Part shown: piece by piece, positions 1 through 10,687 of the stretch
Layout: each line of letters begins with the position of its first letter
Position numbering within the stretch: the stretch's first letter is position 1
Origin: Macrostomum hystrix
Lineage: Eukaryota > Platyhelminthes > Macrostomidae
Assembly: GCA_950097015.1 (NCBI GenBank)
Contig: CATNEN010000029.1
Location: 124,001-188,000, forward strand
Length of the DNA: 64,000 nucleotides
Direction of reading: 5' to 3'
Notes under the pieces: model-generated
Told to the model about the DNA's origin: nothing
Database searches by the model: none
The model's input: only the letters and a program-made list of their open reading frames with translations
Translations under genes and position numbers: made by a program

Positions 1-364
1 AATTATTAACTTGATTTCATTTACTCAAACTTCACCGAGGAAGCATTTGAGTACAGTGTGAGATTGAAATCAAACTGATAAGTCCGAGGGTTCATAGCAG
101 TTGCACTGCATAGCAGCAAAAGACAGAAGACATTTTATTTGGCCGCATTAAAAACATTGCAGCTTAAAGAAAATGCTTTGTGTTTTCATATTCAGTAGTT
201 TGAGGCAGAATGTTTTCGCATGCGTTACGTTAAAGTACAGCGTAGGTAACTGCTTCGGAATCGGCCTGAGGCTCAACTAGAAAGCAAGCAAAAATTAAAA
301 CAAATCAACGATCATATAGTGCAAGAAGTAGTGCTCAAATTGGCGAGCATTAAAATCAGGCATA
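1..364. other. Unannotated flank
   Basis: AT-rich sequence with no convincing coding frame or repeat. It lies downstream of the first peptide gene, which is read leftward, so it may hold part of its 3' untranslated region. Forward TTTATT at 134-139 is AATAAA on the minus strand, a possible but distant poly(A) signal. Confidence 0.4.
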
Positions 365-1150
365 GACTAAAGTTAATCGACAGTAGAACTTCAAGGCAGC
401 TGTGCAGAGAGCAAAAGTGCACAATTTTGAGGTCGGCAGGCAGTTTATGTAACGCGATTAATATGCATATGAGAAGGAAAAAACAATATGGAATTTGATT
501 TAATGAAAACAAAAAATAACCAAGAATAAATCACATTTTTGCTGCGAGTTTTGCATATAGAGAGACTGCGCGACAACTGCGCCACGGAGGCTTCGTTGTA
601 GTTTGGATTTTCAATTCTCGATCACACTGGCTTGATCAAATCGACTTTTATAGTGACACATCGTTAAAATTGTCCTTCGGTCATGTCTTTGAGCAGGTTG
701 GCAACCAATCAATCATTGGGATCTGGGACTACTGGAATCAGCACTTCAGCCAGGCTGGCGGAGTCTTGCCCTGCTTCCTATACCTGTTGCACTCGTACGC
801 TCGCATGAGCACATTCTCAGGTCCGCGCCGCTTCCGGTTGAGCACGGCCTCGCCGACATCCGGGCGCTGCCTCATCAGGTAGATCAGCGATTGCGCAACA
901 GCCAGACGATTGTCTTCAATCGGTTCGGCGTTCAAATCGAGTAGCAACGCTTTCGAAGGCGACAGGGCGACGGCGTCCAGGACTGGTAGGAGGACCATCG
1001 ATAGCGCCAGACAGAATTGAAGGCCTGTGTTGAGTAGCATAGCTTCGTCAAATAGCTGTCAGTGTTCTCTTGGCTGTGTCTCTAATTGTCTCTCTCTCTC
1101 TCTCTCTCGGTCAAGTGAAGTGAACTGGGACTGCCGCCGCTGGCCTATTT
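365..1150. repeat. Duplicated segment, copy A (about 0.78 kb)
   Basis: Carries the first peptide gene, its 5' region and about 370 bases downstream. It aligns end to end with 3268-4047 at high identity, with a few indels: a missing purine-rich stretch near 475-485 and a shorter CT microsatellite in copy B. Homology on the right ends at the TTTA inside the TATA box. Confidence 0.9.
738..1040 (-). CDS. Small secreted peptide precursor, copy 1
   Basis: A 100-residue protein. Residues 1-25 form a hydrophobic N-terminal segment rich in Leu, Val and Ala, as in a signal peptide, ending near DAVA. A spacer with an RQRPD segment follows, then a basic NRKRR site at about 68-72 that would suit a prohormone convertase. 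The predicted C-terminal peptide starts GPEN and holds two cysteines (YEC and WLKC) about 15 residues apart, which could make one disulfide loop. The frame stops with TGA directly after the last Cys; copy 2 has TGG there and reads three residues further. A TATA box lies about 105 bases upstream. The shared frame and mostly mild substitutions between the copies support a real gene. I do not recognise the family; a peptide hormone, venom-like or gland peptide are all possible. Confidence 0.6.
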   Translation of the reverse strand: MLLNTGLQFCLALSMVLLPVLDAVALSPSKALLLDLNAEPIEDNRLAVAQSLIYLMRQRPDVGEAVLNRKRRGPENVLMRAYECNRYRKQGKTPPAWLKC

Positions 1151-1153
1151 ATA
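1146..1153 (-). promoter_or_regulatory. TATA box of peptide gene copy 1
   Basis: Minus-strand TATAAATA, followed by GG, about 105 bases upstream of the start codon at 1038-1040. A GA/CT-rich microsatellite (about 1080-1109) lies between it and the start and would be in the 5' untranslated region. The same promoter in copy 2 keeps only TAAATAGG, because a mariner end replaces the rest. Confidence 0.65.
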
Positions 1154-2211
1154 ACCGGCTCCGGGCGGCGGCTGGGGTGTCTGCGCCGGCTTGGAATCGC
1201 CTTCTATTTTTAGCTCCTCCCCCGCCGCCGCCGCCGCCCCCAGTCCGGAGCAGCTGAGGGGCGTGGGAATAGAGCCTTCTAGTCTGACGCATTTCGCGGC
1301 CAATCGACCCGCTGCAGCGGCAGACTGGACAATCTGGCCCAAGTTTTCAAATGAATGAACCAATGACTCAGGCCCGAAAATGGACTTTGCCAATGCAGGC
1401 GTAGGGGAACCAATAGCGGATAAGTGTGTAGGCAGTCTGCTTTGAAGAAGAGGCTGTGCCTTGTTTACAAAATATAGCTTTCACAAATAAAAAAGCAGTG
1501 CATTCCAACCTAACAAACTGAAATAAAATACTATGGAGAATGCTAAGCGCGGCCACTGATGTCTGCCCCCCCCACTCCGCAACACAGACTTGCGAATTCC
1601 ACACGGCTTTACAATTTTACAATTTACAACCTAGACCAGCCTCGACTTTCTTAATAAGGGCCTTTTTACCCTCCGCTCAGACAGACAATGCTTTAATTAA
1701 TGCATCGAAACTCCCAAGTGAGGTTTTGGGTGAGTCAGGCTTGAGTCAGGCCTGACTCATGTCTCACTTCAGCTGCTCATAAGTGTCTAGGGAAGTGTCT
1801 AGTGTTTACATTTTTTTCAGGGAAAATTCAACGTTGTTAGAGAATCAGGCGGAGTGTTGGGAGAACGCCCACAACTTCCTTGGCTAACAGAAATGGGACA
1901 GGGCTCTACCAACAGGCCGCGCCGCCCACGCAGTCCTCCATTTGTCCGATAGCTCCTAGCTGTAGCTAATACCCAAGTTCCAGCGAGTATTAAGCAGCTT
2001 TTTTATGTCGGAAGATTTGCCCAAGCTTTCTCCCGCAAGTGAGTACAATTTGATTCTAAACTGTTGGTGCATGCAAACAGCAGGTGTCTCAAGGTCCGCC
2101 TACCTCCTGTGCAAACACTGCACTAGCGGAGCTGCATTCTGAGTGCGAGTAAACGTCGCCATTGTCACTGACTGCTCAAATTTTAATTCAATGTCAAATA
2201 ATGCTTTCGGT
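1154..2211. other. Spacer upstream of peptide gene copy 1
   Basis: About 1 kb without a supported gene. It contains a CCGCCG-rich tract at 1220-1240 and ordinary mixed-composition sequence. The short open frames here show no recognisable protein features. Confidence 0.4.
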
Positions 2212-2311
2212 GCATGGAATGCTCTTATCTGTCTTCTCTAGCTTGTCAGCAGGGTAGGATAGTGCCGATAGCACACCAAAAGCCGCATTCCACACTTTGC
2301 TCTTCCACAGA

Positions 2312-3266
2312 TCTCACTGTCTCCTTTATAGATCTCACCCGCTCTACTATGGATCTCACCGTCTCCTTTATAGATCTCACCCGCTCTACTATGGATCTCA
2401 CTGACTCCTTTATAGATCTCACCCGCTCTACTATGGATCTCACCGTCTCCTTTATAGATCTCACCCGCTCTACTATGGATCTCACCGTCTCCTTTATAGA
2501 TCTCACCCGCTCTACTATGGATCTCACCGTCTCCTTTATAGATCTCACCCGCTCTACTATGGATCTCACCGTCTCCTTTATAGATCTCACCCGCTCTTCC
2601 ATGGATCTCCCCTATCTTCTCTGAATCTCACCCTCTCTTCTCAGAATCTCACCTTCTCTTTTCTAAATATCATCCTGTCTTCTCTGGATCTCACCCTGTC
2701 CTCTATTGATCTCACCCTCTCTTCTATTGATCTCACCCTCTCTTCTATTGATCTGACCCCCTCTTCTATTGATCTCACCCTGTCCTCTATTGATCTCACC
2801 CTCTCTTCTATTGATCTCACCCTCTCTTCTATTGATCTGACCCCCTCTTCTATTGATCTCACCCTGACTTCTCTGAATATCATCCTCTCTTCTCTGGATC
2901 TCACCCTCTCTTCTATGGATCTCACCCTCTCTTCTCTGGATCTCACCCTGTCTTCTCTGGATTTCACCCTGTCTTCTCTGGATCTCAACCTCTCTTCTAT
3001 GGATCTCACACTGTCTTCTATGGATCTCAACCTCTCTTCTATGGATCTCACCCTGTCTTCTATGGATCTCACCCTGTCTTCTCTGGATCTCACACTCTCT
3101 TCTCTGGATCTCACCCTCTATTCTCTGGACCTCACCTCTCTTCTATGGATCTCATCCTGTCTTCTCTGAATCTCACCCTCTCTTCAATAGATCTCACCCT
3201 CTCTTCTCTGAATCTCACCCTCTCTTCAATAGATCTCACCCTCTCTTCTCTGAATCTCACTAAAAT
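2312..3266. repeat. 21/42-bp satellite, array 1
   Basis: Tandem units of 21 bp with core GATCTCACCCTCTCTTCT. The first third (to about 2610) is organised as a 42-bp dimer (units ending CTTTATA and CTACTATG). The array abuts the left edge of duplicated segment B. The same family recurs at 6335-7390. Period 21 is a multiple of three, so several frames stay open by chance. Confidence 0.95.
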
Positions 3267-3267
3267 C

Positions 3268-4047
3268 GACTAAAATTAATCGACAGTAGAACTTCAAGGC
3301 AGCTGTGCAGAGAGCAAAAGTGCACAATTTTGAGATCGGCAGGCAGTTTATGTAACGCGATTAATATGCATATGAGAATCAATATGGAATTTGATTTAAG
3401 GAAAACAAAAAGAAAAAATATCCAAGAATAAATCACATTTTTGCTGCGAGTTTTGCATATAGAGAAACTGCGCGACAACTGCTCCACGGAGGCTTCGTTG
3501 TAGTTTGGATTTTCAATTCTCGATCACACTGGTTTGATCAAATCAACTTTTATAGTGTCACACCGTTAAAATTGTCATTCGGTCATGACTTTGAGCAGGT
3601 TGGCAACCAATCAATCATTGGGATCTGGGACTACTGGAACCAGCACCTCAGCCAGGCTGGCGGAGTCTTGCCCTGCTTCCTATACCAGTTGCACTCGTAC
3701 CATCGCATGAGCACATACTCAGGTGCTCGCCGCTTCCGGTTGAGCACGGCCTCGCTGACATCCGGGCGCTGCCTCATCAGGTAGGTCAGCAGTTGCGCAA
3801 CAGCCAGACGATTGTCTTCAATCGGCTCGGCGTTCAAATCGAGTAACAACGCTTTCGAAGGCGACAGGGCGACGGCGTCCATGACTGGTAGGAGGACCAT
3901 CGATAGCGCCAGACAGAATTGAAGGCCTGTGTTGAGTAGCATAGCTTCGTCAAATAGCTGTCAGTGTTCTCTTGTCTGTGTCTCTAATTGTCTCTCTCTC
4001 TCGGTCAAGTGAAGTGACCACTGGGACTGCCGCCGCTGGCCTATTTA
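3268..4047. repeat. Duplicated segment, copy B
   Basis: Second copy of the segment at 365-1150. Its left edge joins the 21-bp satellite and its right edge is the TA dinucleotide where a mariner end begins, so the copy is bounded by repeats on both sides. Confidence 0.9.
3631..3942 (-). CDS. Small secreted peptide precursor, copy 2
   Basis: A 103-residue paralogue of the frame at 738-1040. The signal-peptide-like N-terminus is nearly identical, and the basic cleavage site NRKRR and both C-terminal cysteines are kept. The predicted mature peptide differs most: it begins APEY instead of GPEN, has extra Trp residues (RWYECNWY) and ends WLRCWFQ because TGG replaces the TGA stop of copy 1. Its TATA box is cut by a mariner end at 4048, so expression may be lost or altered even though the frame is intact. 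Function unknown. Confidence 0.5.
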   Translation of the reverse strand: MLLNTGLQFCLALSMVLLPVMDAVALSPSKALLLDLNAEPIEDNRLAVAQLLTYLMRQRPDVSEAVLNRKRRAPEYVLMRWYECNWYRKQGKTPPAWLRCWFQ

Positions 4048-4640
4048 CGAGGGTTGTGTGATAAATTCGCTGACAAACTTTCATAGCGTCTGTTTCTCTT
4101 GTACTTCGGGGCAGAATTTTTCGATACTCGTACAGACTAAGGCACCATCGATCTTATTGTCTATGGAAAATGTTCCCTCTGGCTTTTGAGACAAGGCAGA
4201 AATCGAGTGGCATTCAAACCACCCTTTTAGCCAGTATGGAGAAAAGTGAAGCTACCAAGCGCACTGTCTTTTGGTCTTTGTGGAAGCAGCAGAAGAAGCA
4301 GGCTGATATTTACCGCGAGCTGCTGCAAATCTTTAGCGAGGATGCACCTTCGAAACAAACTGTGTCAAACTAAACTGCTGACTCCTGTCCAACTGCAAGA
4401 GAGGGTCCAGATGTGCCGCCACCTACTCAACGCCTATCAAAACGAGCACGACTTTCTTGGCCGCCTGGTGACTGGTGATGAAACGTGGTTTCACTTCTAC
4501 GAACCAGAAACGAAACGGCAGAGCAGCGTCTGGAAGGCTACTCACGAACCCCCACCGGTCAAGGCCAAGGCGGTGCAGTCAGCAGGTAAGCGTATGGCCA
4601 CCGTGTTCTGGGACAGAGAAGGCATCTTGCTGCAGTCAAT
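4046..4640 (+). mobile_element. Mariner element remnant (5' end and broken transposase)
   Basis: Starts at a TA dinucleotide (4046-4047) with CGAGGGTTGTGTGATAAATT, which fits a mariner inverted-repeat end. From about 4236 an N-terminal transposase piece is readable (YRELLQIFSEDAPSKQTVSN). It then joins, in another frame and with roughly 90 residues missing, a central piece with LLTPVQLQERVQMC, the first catalytic Asp in VTGDETWFHF, and VFWDREGILLQ. The second and third catalytic Asp regions and the right end are absent; the sequence runs directly into an 18-bp satellite. It is not autonomous. Confidence 0.88.
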
Positions 4641-5426
4641 TTAAAGTTGCAGTCTATTTAAAGTTGCAGTCTATTTAAAGTTGCAGTCTATTTAAAGTTG
4701 CAGTCTATTTAAAGTTGCAGTCTATTTAAAGTTGCAGTCTATTTAAAGTTGCAGTCTATTTAAAGTTGCAGTCTATTTAAAGTTGCAGTCTATTTACAGT
4801 TGCCGTCTATTTAAAGTTGCAGTCTATTTAAAATTGCAGTCTATTTACAGTTGCAGTCTATTTACAGTTGCCGTCTATTTAAAGTTGCAGTCTATTTAAA
4901 GTTGCAGTCTATTTAAAGTTGCAGTCTATTTAAAGTTGCAGTCTATTTAAAGTTGCAGTCTATTTAAAGTTGCAGTCTATTTAAAGTTGCAGTCTATTTA
5001 AAGTTGCAGTCTATTTAAAGTTGCAGTCTATTTAAAGTTGCAGTCTATTTAAAGTTGCAGTCTATTTAAAGTTGCAGTCTATTTACAGTTGCAGTCTATT
5101 TACAGTTGCAGTCTATTTAAAGTTGCAGTCTATTTAAAGTTGCAGTCTATTTAAAGTTGCAGTCTATTTAAAGTTGCAGTCTATTTAAGGTTGCAGTCTA
5201 TTTAAAGTTGCAGTCTATTTAAAGTTGCAGTCTATTTACAGTTGCAGTCTATTTACAGTTGCAGTCTATTTAAAGTTGCAGTCTATTTAAAGTTGCAGTC
5301 TATTTAAAGTTGCAGTCTATTTAAAGTTGCAGTCTATTTAAAGTTGCAGTCTATTTAAAGTTGCAGTCTATTTAAAGTTGCAGTCTATTTAAAGTTGCAG
5401 TCTATTTAAAGTTGCAGTCTATTTAA
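4640..5426. repeat. 18-bp satellite
   Basis: About 43 tandem copies of AGTTGCAGTCTATTTAAA, with a few TTTACAG variants. The first unit merges with the mariner sequence GCTGCAGTCAATTTAAAG, so the array may have been seeded by transposase DNA. Confidence 0.95.
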
Positions 5427-6320
5427 ACGCCTAGGCGTTGGAATAGCGCTGCCGCCTCCTGGTGCCACTGTTTTGCCATGACTACAGCGCGTACCAAGGC
5501 CTCAACGGAGAGCCGCGCATCTGCTGCGGCTGCCAAGAGCGGCACACCACCTAAGCGACAAGGGCAACGCAGCGAACGTCGACGCAAAGAACGACGTCGC
5601 GAGCGCAATCGCCGTGGTCGACTACGAGGACGTCAACGTAAAGCCACAGGCCAAAGCCCCGCGCTACTGGTTGGGGCGGATCTTCCGGGTGGCGCCGGAG
5701 ACCGTGAGACCCAACACCAACAGGTCCCAGCTGAACCAAAATGCGCACAACAGCTCAGGGTTGCGACGTGGAACTGTCGGACTACGACCTCAAATTAGAC
5801 ATAATAATGCTGCAGGAGCTTTCCATCAAAACCGAGCTGGGGCTTCACCAAGAGTATCTCGGCGGCGGCTGGCTCCTACAGTACACCTCAGCGGACTCAA
5901 GAGGCCGAGGAGGAGTCGGCGCTCTGATCAACCCCCGGCTACAGGGATGCACACGATGCGAAAGTCTATCACCGTGACTGCTGCGAGTTGACCTGCGTCT
6001 ACGTAGGCGCAACGTGCGTTTGTTCTGCGCCTATGCCCCTACGGCTGCGCACCCGACGGAGCACCAGCAATTTATGGAGTTCCTGTCGGCACAGCTGGAG
6101 GCGTTGGCTCAGCGCGACTCGGTGCTGGTGCTCGGAGACTTGAACGCTGTACTGCGGCAGTCCGAGCGCTCCCGTTTCGTCACGCCGCGCGAGAACAACA
6201 ACACCGACGCACTGGTTGACTTTGCAAGACGACACGACCTAGTATCGGCAAACACGCTTTTTCGGAAGCCGCTGCAGAGACTGGCGACATTTGCAGGCTG
6301 TAAGCGTCCACGCCGGAATG
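5427..6320 (+). mobile_element. Broken non-LTR retrotransposon (LINE) endonuclease
   Basis: Frameshifted pieces of an apurinic endonuclease domain. An Arg/Lys-rich leader (5478-5760) ends in RVATWNCRT, the domain's N-terminal motif. In another frame follow DIIMLQE (5800-5820) and GVGALINPRL. A third frame from 6014 has FCAYAPT, VLVLGDLNAVL (the GDxN motif) and LATFAGCKRPRR. It stops at the 21-bp satellite before the terminal catalytic motif. No reverse transcriptase is present. The clade (RTE- or CR1-like) cannot be set. Confidence 0.85.
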
Positions 6321-6334
6321 CATCTCATGAATGC

Positions 6335-7390
6335 TTCTCTAAATCTCATCCTGTCTTCTCTGAATCTCACCCTCTCTTCTATGGATCTCAACCTTTCTTC
6401 TCTGAATCTCATCCTCTCTTCTATGGATCTCACCCTCTCTTCTCTGAATCTCACCCTCTCTTCTCTGAATCTCAACCTCTCTTCTATGGATCGCATCCTC
6501 TCTTCTATGGATCTCACCCTCTCTTCTCTGAATCTCACCCTGTCTTCTCTGGATCTCACACTCTCTTCTCTGGATCTCATCCTCTCTTCTCTGGATCTTA
6601 CCCTCTCTTCTATGGATCTCACCCTCTCTTCTCTGGATCTCACACTCTCTTCTCTGGATCTCAACCTCTCTTCTATGGATCTCACCCTCTCTTCTCTGAA
6701 TCTCACACTCTCTTCTCTGAATCTCATCCTCTCTTCTATGGATCTCACCCTCTCTTCTATGGATCTCAACCTTTCTTCTCTGAATCTCATCCTCTCTTCT
6801 ATGGATCTCACCCTCTCTTCTCTGGATCTCACACTCTCTTCTCTGGATCTCACCCTCTCTTCTATGGATCTCACCCTCTCTTCTCTGAATCTCACCCTCT
6901 CTTTTTTGAATCTCACACTCTCTTCTCTGGATCTCACCCTCTCTTCTATGGATCTCAACCTTTCTTCTCTGAATCTCATCCTCTCTTCTATGGATCTCAC
7001 CCTCTCTTCTCTGAATCTCACCCTCTCTTCTCTGAATCTCATCCTCTCTTCTATGGATCGCATCCTCTCTTCTATGGATCTCACCCTCTCTTCTCTGAAT
7101 CTCACCCTGTCTTCTCTGGATCTCACCCTCTCTTCTATGGATCTCACCCTCTCTTCTCTAGATCTCACCCTCTCTCATCTGGATCTCACACTCTCTTCTC
7201 TGGATCTCACCCTCTCTTCTCTGGATCTCACCCTCTCTTCTCTGGATCTCACCCTCTCCTCTCTGGATCTTACCCTCTCTTCTATGGATCTCAACCTCTC
7301 TTCTCTGAATCTCATCCACTCTTCTATAGATCTTACCCTCTCTTCTATGGATCTCACCCTCTCTTCTCTGAATCTCACCCTCGTGATCTC
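6335..7390. repeat. 21-bp satellite, array 2
   Basis: About 50 copies of the unit seen at 2312-3266 (core TCTCACCCTCTCTTCTCTG, with ATGGAT and CTGAAT variants). It interrupts the LINE endonuclease frame. Open frames of 300-465 codons through it are repeat artefacts. Confidence 0.95.
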
Positions 7391-8049
7391 TTCTCGTCTC
7401 TTCTCAGATAGTTTTTACCTGTCTTGAAAAAATTAATGTGAATTTGTCGAATAAAAGCTGTTGATCATATTATAAGATGAGAATAAAATAGCCCCTAAGT
7501 TAATTGTTAATTCGTTACTCATTCTTTCGTGAAAATGCTGTTGATTTCCAAACAGTCAAGTCTGTGTCTTCAGGTTCAGCACGTTTTTCAAATTTATTTC
7601 AAAATTAGAAAAATGCACGTTTATCTTTTTTGTCATGTCCTCAATCTATGAGTCAAGAAATGAAAATATTATCGTTGAAACTTTGAACCCGAAGAAACAA
7701 GACGTAGCTCGTATGCGTAGGTAAAATAAAAAATAATCAGGAACACCTCAGTTCATGGCCATCGCCACCAGTTTTTTTTTAATAACAGCAAGGTCCGATG
7801 TGTACACAGTGTAATGTAATTAATGTATATTCGCAGAAACGTTTATGAATTTATTTAGGAATCTTTATTCTAGAAGCAAGCAGATTAAAATCAGTTCTTA
7901 ATTCTTTACATAAATCAATCTATAAGTCAGAGCAAATCGATTCACACTCGAGCCAGCCATTGCTCAAGTGTTACAATGCTGCTGCATCACAGCTTCAACT
8001 AGGCCTCTTAACTATAGACAAACTAGATAATTGCTAGATAGGTCACATC
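7391..8049. other. AT-rich spacer
   Basis: No gene, RNA or repeat recognised. Confidence 0.4.
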
Positions 8050-8548
8050 TCATTCCTGATCCCATATCATACTGATATCCCAATCCTGATCCCATATCCT
8101 ACTGAAATCCCAATCCTGATCCCATATCCGACTGATATCCCAATCCTGATCCCATATCATACTGATATCCCAATCCTGATCCCATATCCTACTGAAATCC
8201 CAATCCTGATCCCATATCCGACTGATATCCCAATCCTGATCCCATATCCTACTGATATCCCAATCCTGATCCCATATCCTACTGATTTCCCAATCCTGAT
8301 CCCATATCCGACTGATATCCCAATCCTGATCCCATATCCTACTGATATCCCAATCCTGATCTCATATCCTACTGAAATCCCAATCCTGATCCCATATCCG
8401 ACTGATATCCCAATCCTGATCCCATATCCTACTGAAATCCCAATCCTGATCCCATATCCTACTGAAATCCCAATCCTGATCCCATATCCGACTGAAATCC
8501 CAATCCTGATCCCATATCCGACTGATATCCCAATCCTGATCCCATCCC
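8050..8548. repeat. 30-bp satellite
   Basis: About 16 units of 30 bp, core ATCCCATATCCTACTGATAT followed by CCCAATCCTG. The half-motif CCCAATCCT also appears in the large 22/23-bp satellite at 26.8 kb, so the two may be distantly related. Confidence 0.95.
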
Positions 8549-9212
8549 ATATTCCATTGATCCCTAATCAATGACAATTAGATCTAATAAAATTTAAAAC
8601 CAAGAAAATTTAACAGCCTGCTATGCATGTAAAAAGTGCTGGATATCATATTCTAAGATATTCACGGACACAAACATGACACATAGACATAGGCAGCCAT
8701 TTTTATAACAGAGTAACAAAATGAGAATTGAGAAATCAAAGCGCATATAAAAAGAGACAGTACTAGTCGTATCATTTTACTACAAGTAGGCTGCTGAATG
8801 ATAAAGTGCTACAAAACAAATTCACTTTTGGTAATGTAAGTGTCGCATTTAGCTCGCATAATATATAGAAAATTGAAAAATATATATTCGCCGGAAAGTT
8901 CAGTTTGTGCCATAGAGTAGGAAATGGGGGGTTATAACTCTCAGGGTCAGAAACAATGGATGGGCCAATAGCAAGTCGCATTATGACAGGCAGTGACAGA
9001 AAGACAGGCTAGCAACGGAAAATCGGAAAGCTTAAATTATTAATGAATTTTTTAATCGCAGAAAAGCAAAATTGTTGAATTTACAAAACTTCTGTTTATG
9101 AAAATCTCAACATCTGGTAATTTGTGATCAATTGAGCACTCATCTTGGTTATACTGATGAAGGAGCTTGTAGTCCAATCGTTAGAGCTTATGAGAGTTGA
9201 CTTTGCAACTTT
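8549..9212. other. Spacer between satellites
   Basis: AT-rich, no supported coding frame. Confidence 0.4.
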
Positions 9213-10177
9213 GCAACTAACAATACACCAGCATTGATTGGCAGATTGTGAACTACCAATAAACCAGCATTGATTGGCAGATTGTGAACTACCAATAAAC
9301 CAGCATTGATTGGCAGATTGTGAACTACCAATAACCCAGCATTGATTGGCAGATTGTGAACTACCAATAAACTAGCATTGATTGGCAGATTGTGAACTAC
9401 CAATAACCCAGCATTGATTGGCAGATTGTGAACTACCAATACACCAGCATTGATTGGCAGATTGTGAACTACCAAAAAACCAGCATTGATTGGCAGATTG
9501 TGAACTACCAATACACCAGCATTGATTGGCAGATTGTGAACTACCAATAACCCAGCATTGATTGGCAGATTGTGAACTACCAATACACCAGCATTGATTG
9601 GCAGATTGTGAACTACCAAAAAACCAGCATTGATTGGCAGATTGTGAACTACCAATAAACCAGCATTGATTGGCAGATTGTGAACTACCAATAACCCAGC
9701 ATTGATTGGCAGATTGTGAACTACCAATAAACCAGCATTGATTGGCAGATTGTGAACTACCAATAAACCAGCATTGATTGGCAGATTGTGAACTACCAAT
9801 ACACCAGAATTGATTGGCAGATTGTGAACTACCAATACACCAGCATTGATTGGCAGATTGTGAACTACCAATACACCAGAATTGATTGGCAGATTGTGAA
9901 CTACCAATAAACCAGCATTGATTGGCAGATTGTGAACTACCAATACACCAGCATTGATTGGCAGATTGTGAACTACCAATACACCAGCATTGGTAGATTG
10001 GCAGATTGTGAACTACCAATACACCAGCATTGGTAGATTGGCAGATTGTGAACTACCAATACACCAGCATTGGTAGATTGGCAGATTGTGAACTACCAAT
10101 ACACCAGCATTGGTAGATTGGCAGATTGTGAACTACCAATACACCAGCATTGGTAGATTGGCAGATTGTGAACTACG
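9213..10177. repeat. 36-bp satellite with a 40-bp variant block
   Basis: About 21 units of 36 bp (core GATTGGCAGATTGTGAACTA) up to about 9985. Then five units of 40 bp follow, in which TGGTAGATTGG replaces TGATTGG. The 36-bp block gives a 263-codon open frame on the minus strand that is not a gene. Confidence 0.95.
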
Positions 10178-10687
10178 ATTAAACGATATTATCAAATATT
10201 ATCAAATTAAACGATATTTTGAATACCCACATAGAATCTGCATGATTTGCTTTGATCACAAAGGCACGTCACATATTGTTCATTTACGAGTCATATCAAA
10301 GACAAAAAACCTTTTCATAAAACGGCGAGAGACAAAGAGAGAACCACAGAAACGTTTTAGGAAAAAGATTTTTATTACATAGCTTGGGTACCTATAAATT
10401 TGAAATAAAAAATACTTACCAGCACGTACACAAACTCACGAACAAGTGGAAGCTTAGTTAAGTTTTAAGCGGACGAAACTTGTTGAATAAGAAATGACCT
10501 TGTCAATAAAAAGCCATTTTAGTTTGTCATCTTTGCTAATCATTAATTAAAAATAATCAGAAACTCAGCACACGGCAAGAAGCGGTGTATAACTCGGAAA
10601 AATAATCAATGTTATGGGATCTATATGGGATGATTATATAATCTAGCGTATGCAATTCCTCACAGCCAGTGGGGTTAGGGTTAGAAT
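10178..10687. other. USP32 3' flank
   Basis: No independent gene. It probably includes the 3' untranslated region of the minus-strand USP32 homologue. Confidence 0.5.
10371..10376 (-). terminator. Candidate poly(A) signal of USP32 homologue
   Basis: Minus-strand AATAAA about 310 bases downstream of the stop codon at 10688-10690. I saw no closer copy on that strand between them. Confidence 0.45.

Noticed and set aside
738-1040. Neuropeptide F identity for the peptide gene
   Set aside because: The ED...RQRPD stretch loosely recalls NPY/NPF, but there is no RPRF- or RQRY-Gly-Lys-Arg ending and the spacing differs.
6014-7411. 465-codon open frame as a single repetitive protein
   Set aside because: It is a chimera: the first 95 codons are LINE endonuclease and the rest is 21-bp satellite whose period keeps all frames open. 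Both strands show equally long frames.
9188-10019. 263- and 215-codon repeat proteins on the minus strand
   Set aside because: 36-bp satellite without stop codons in two frames; no start, flank or conservation argues for coding.
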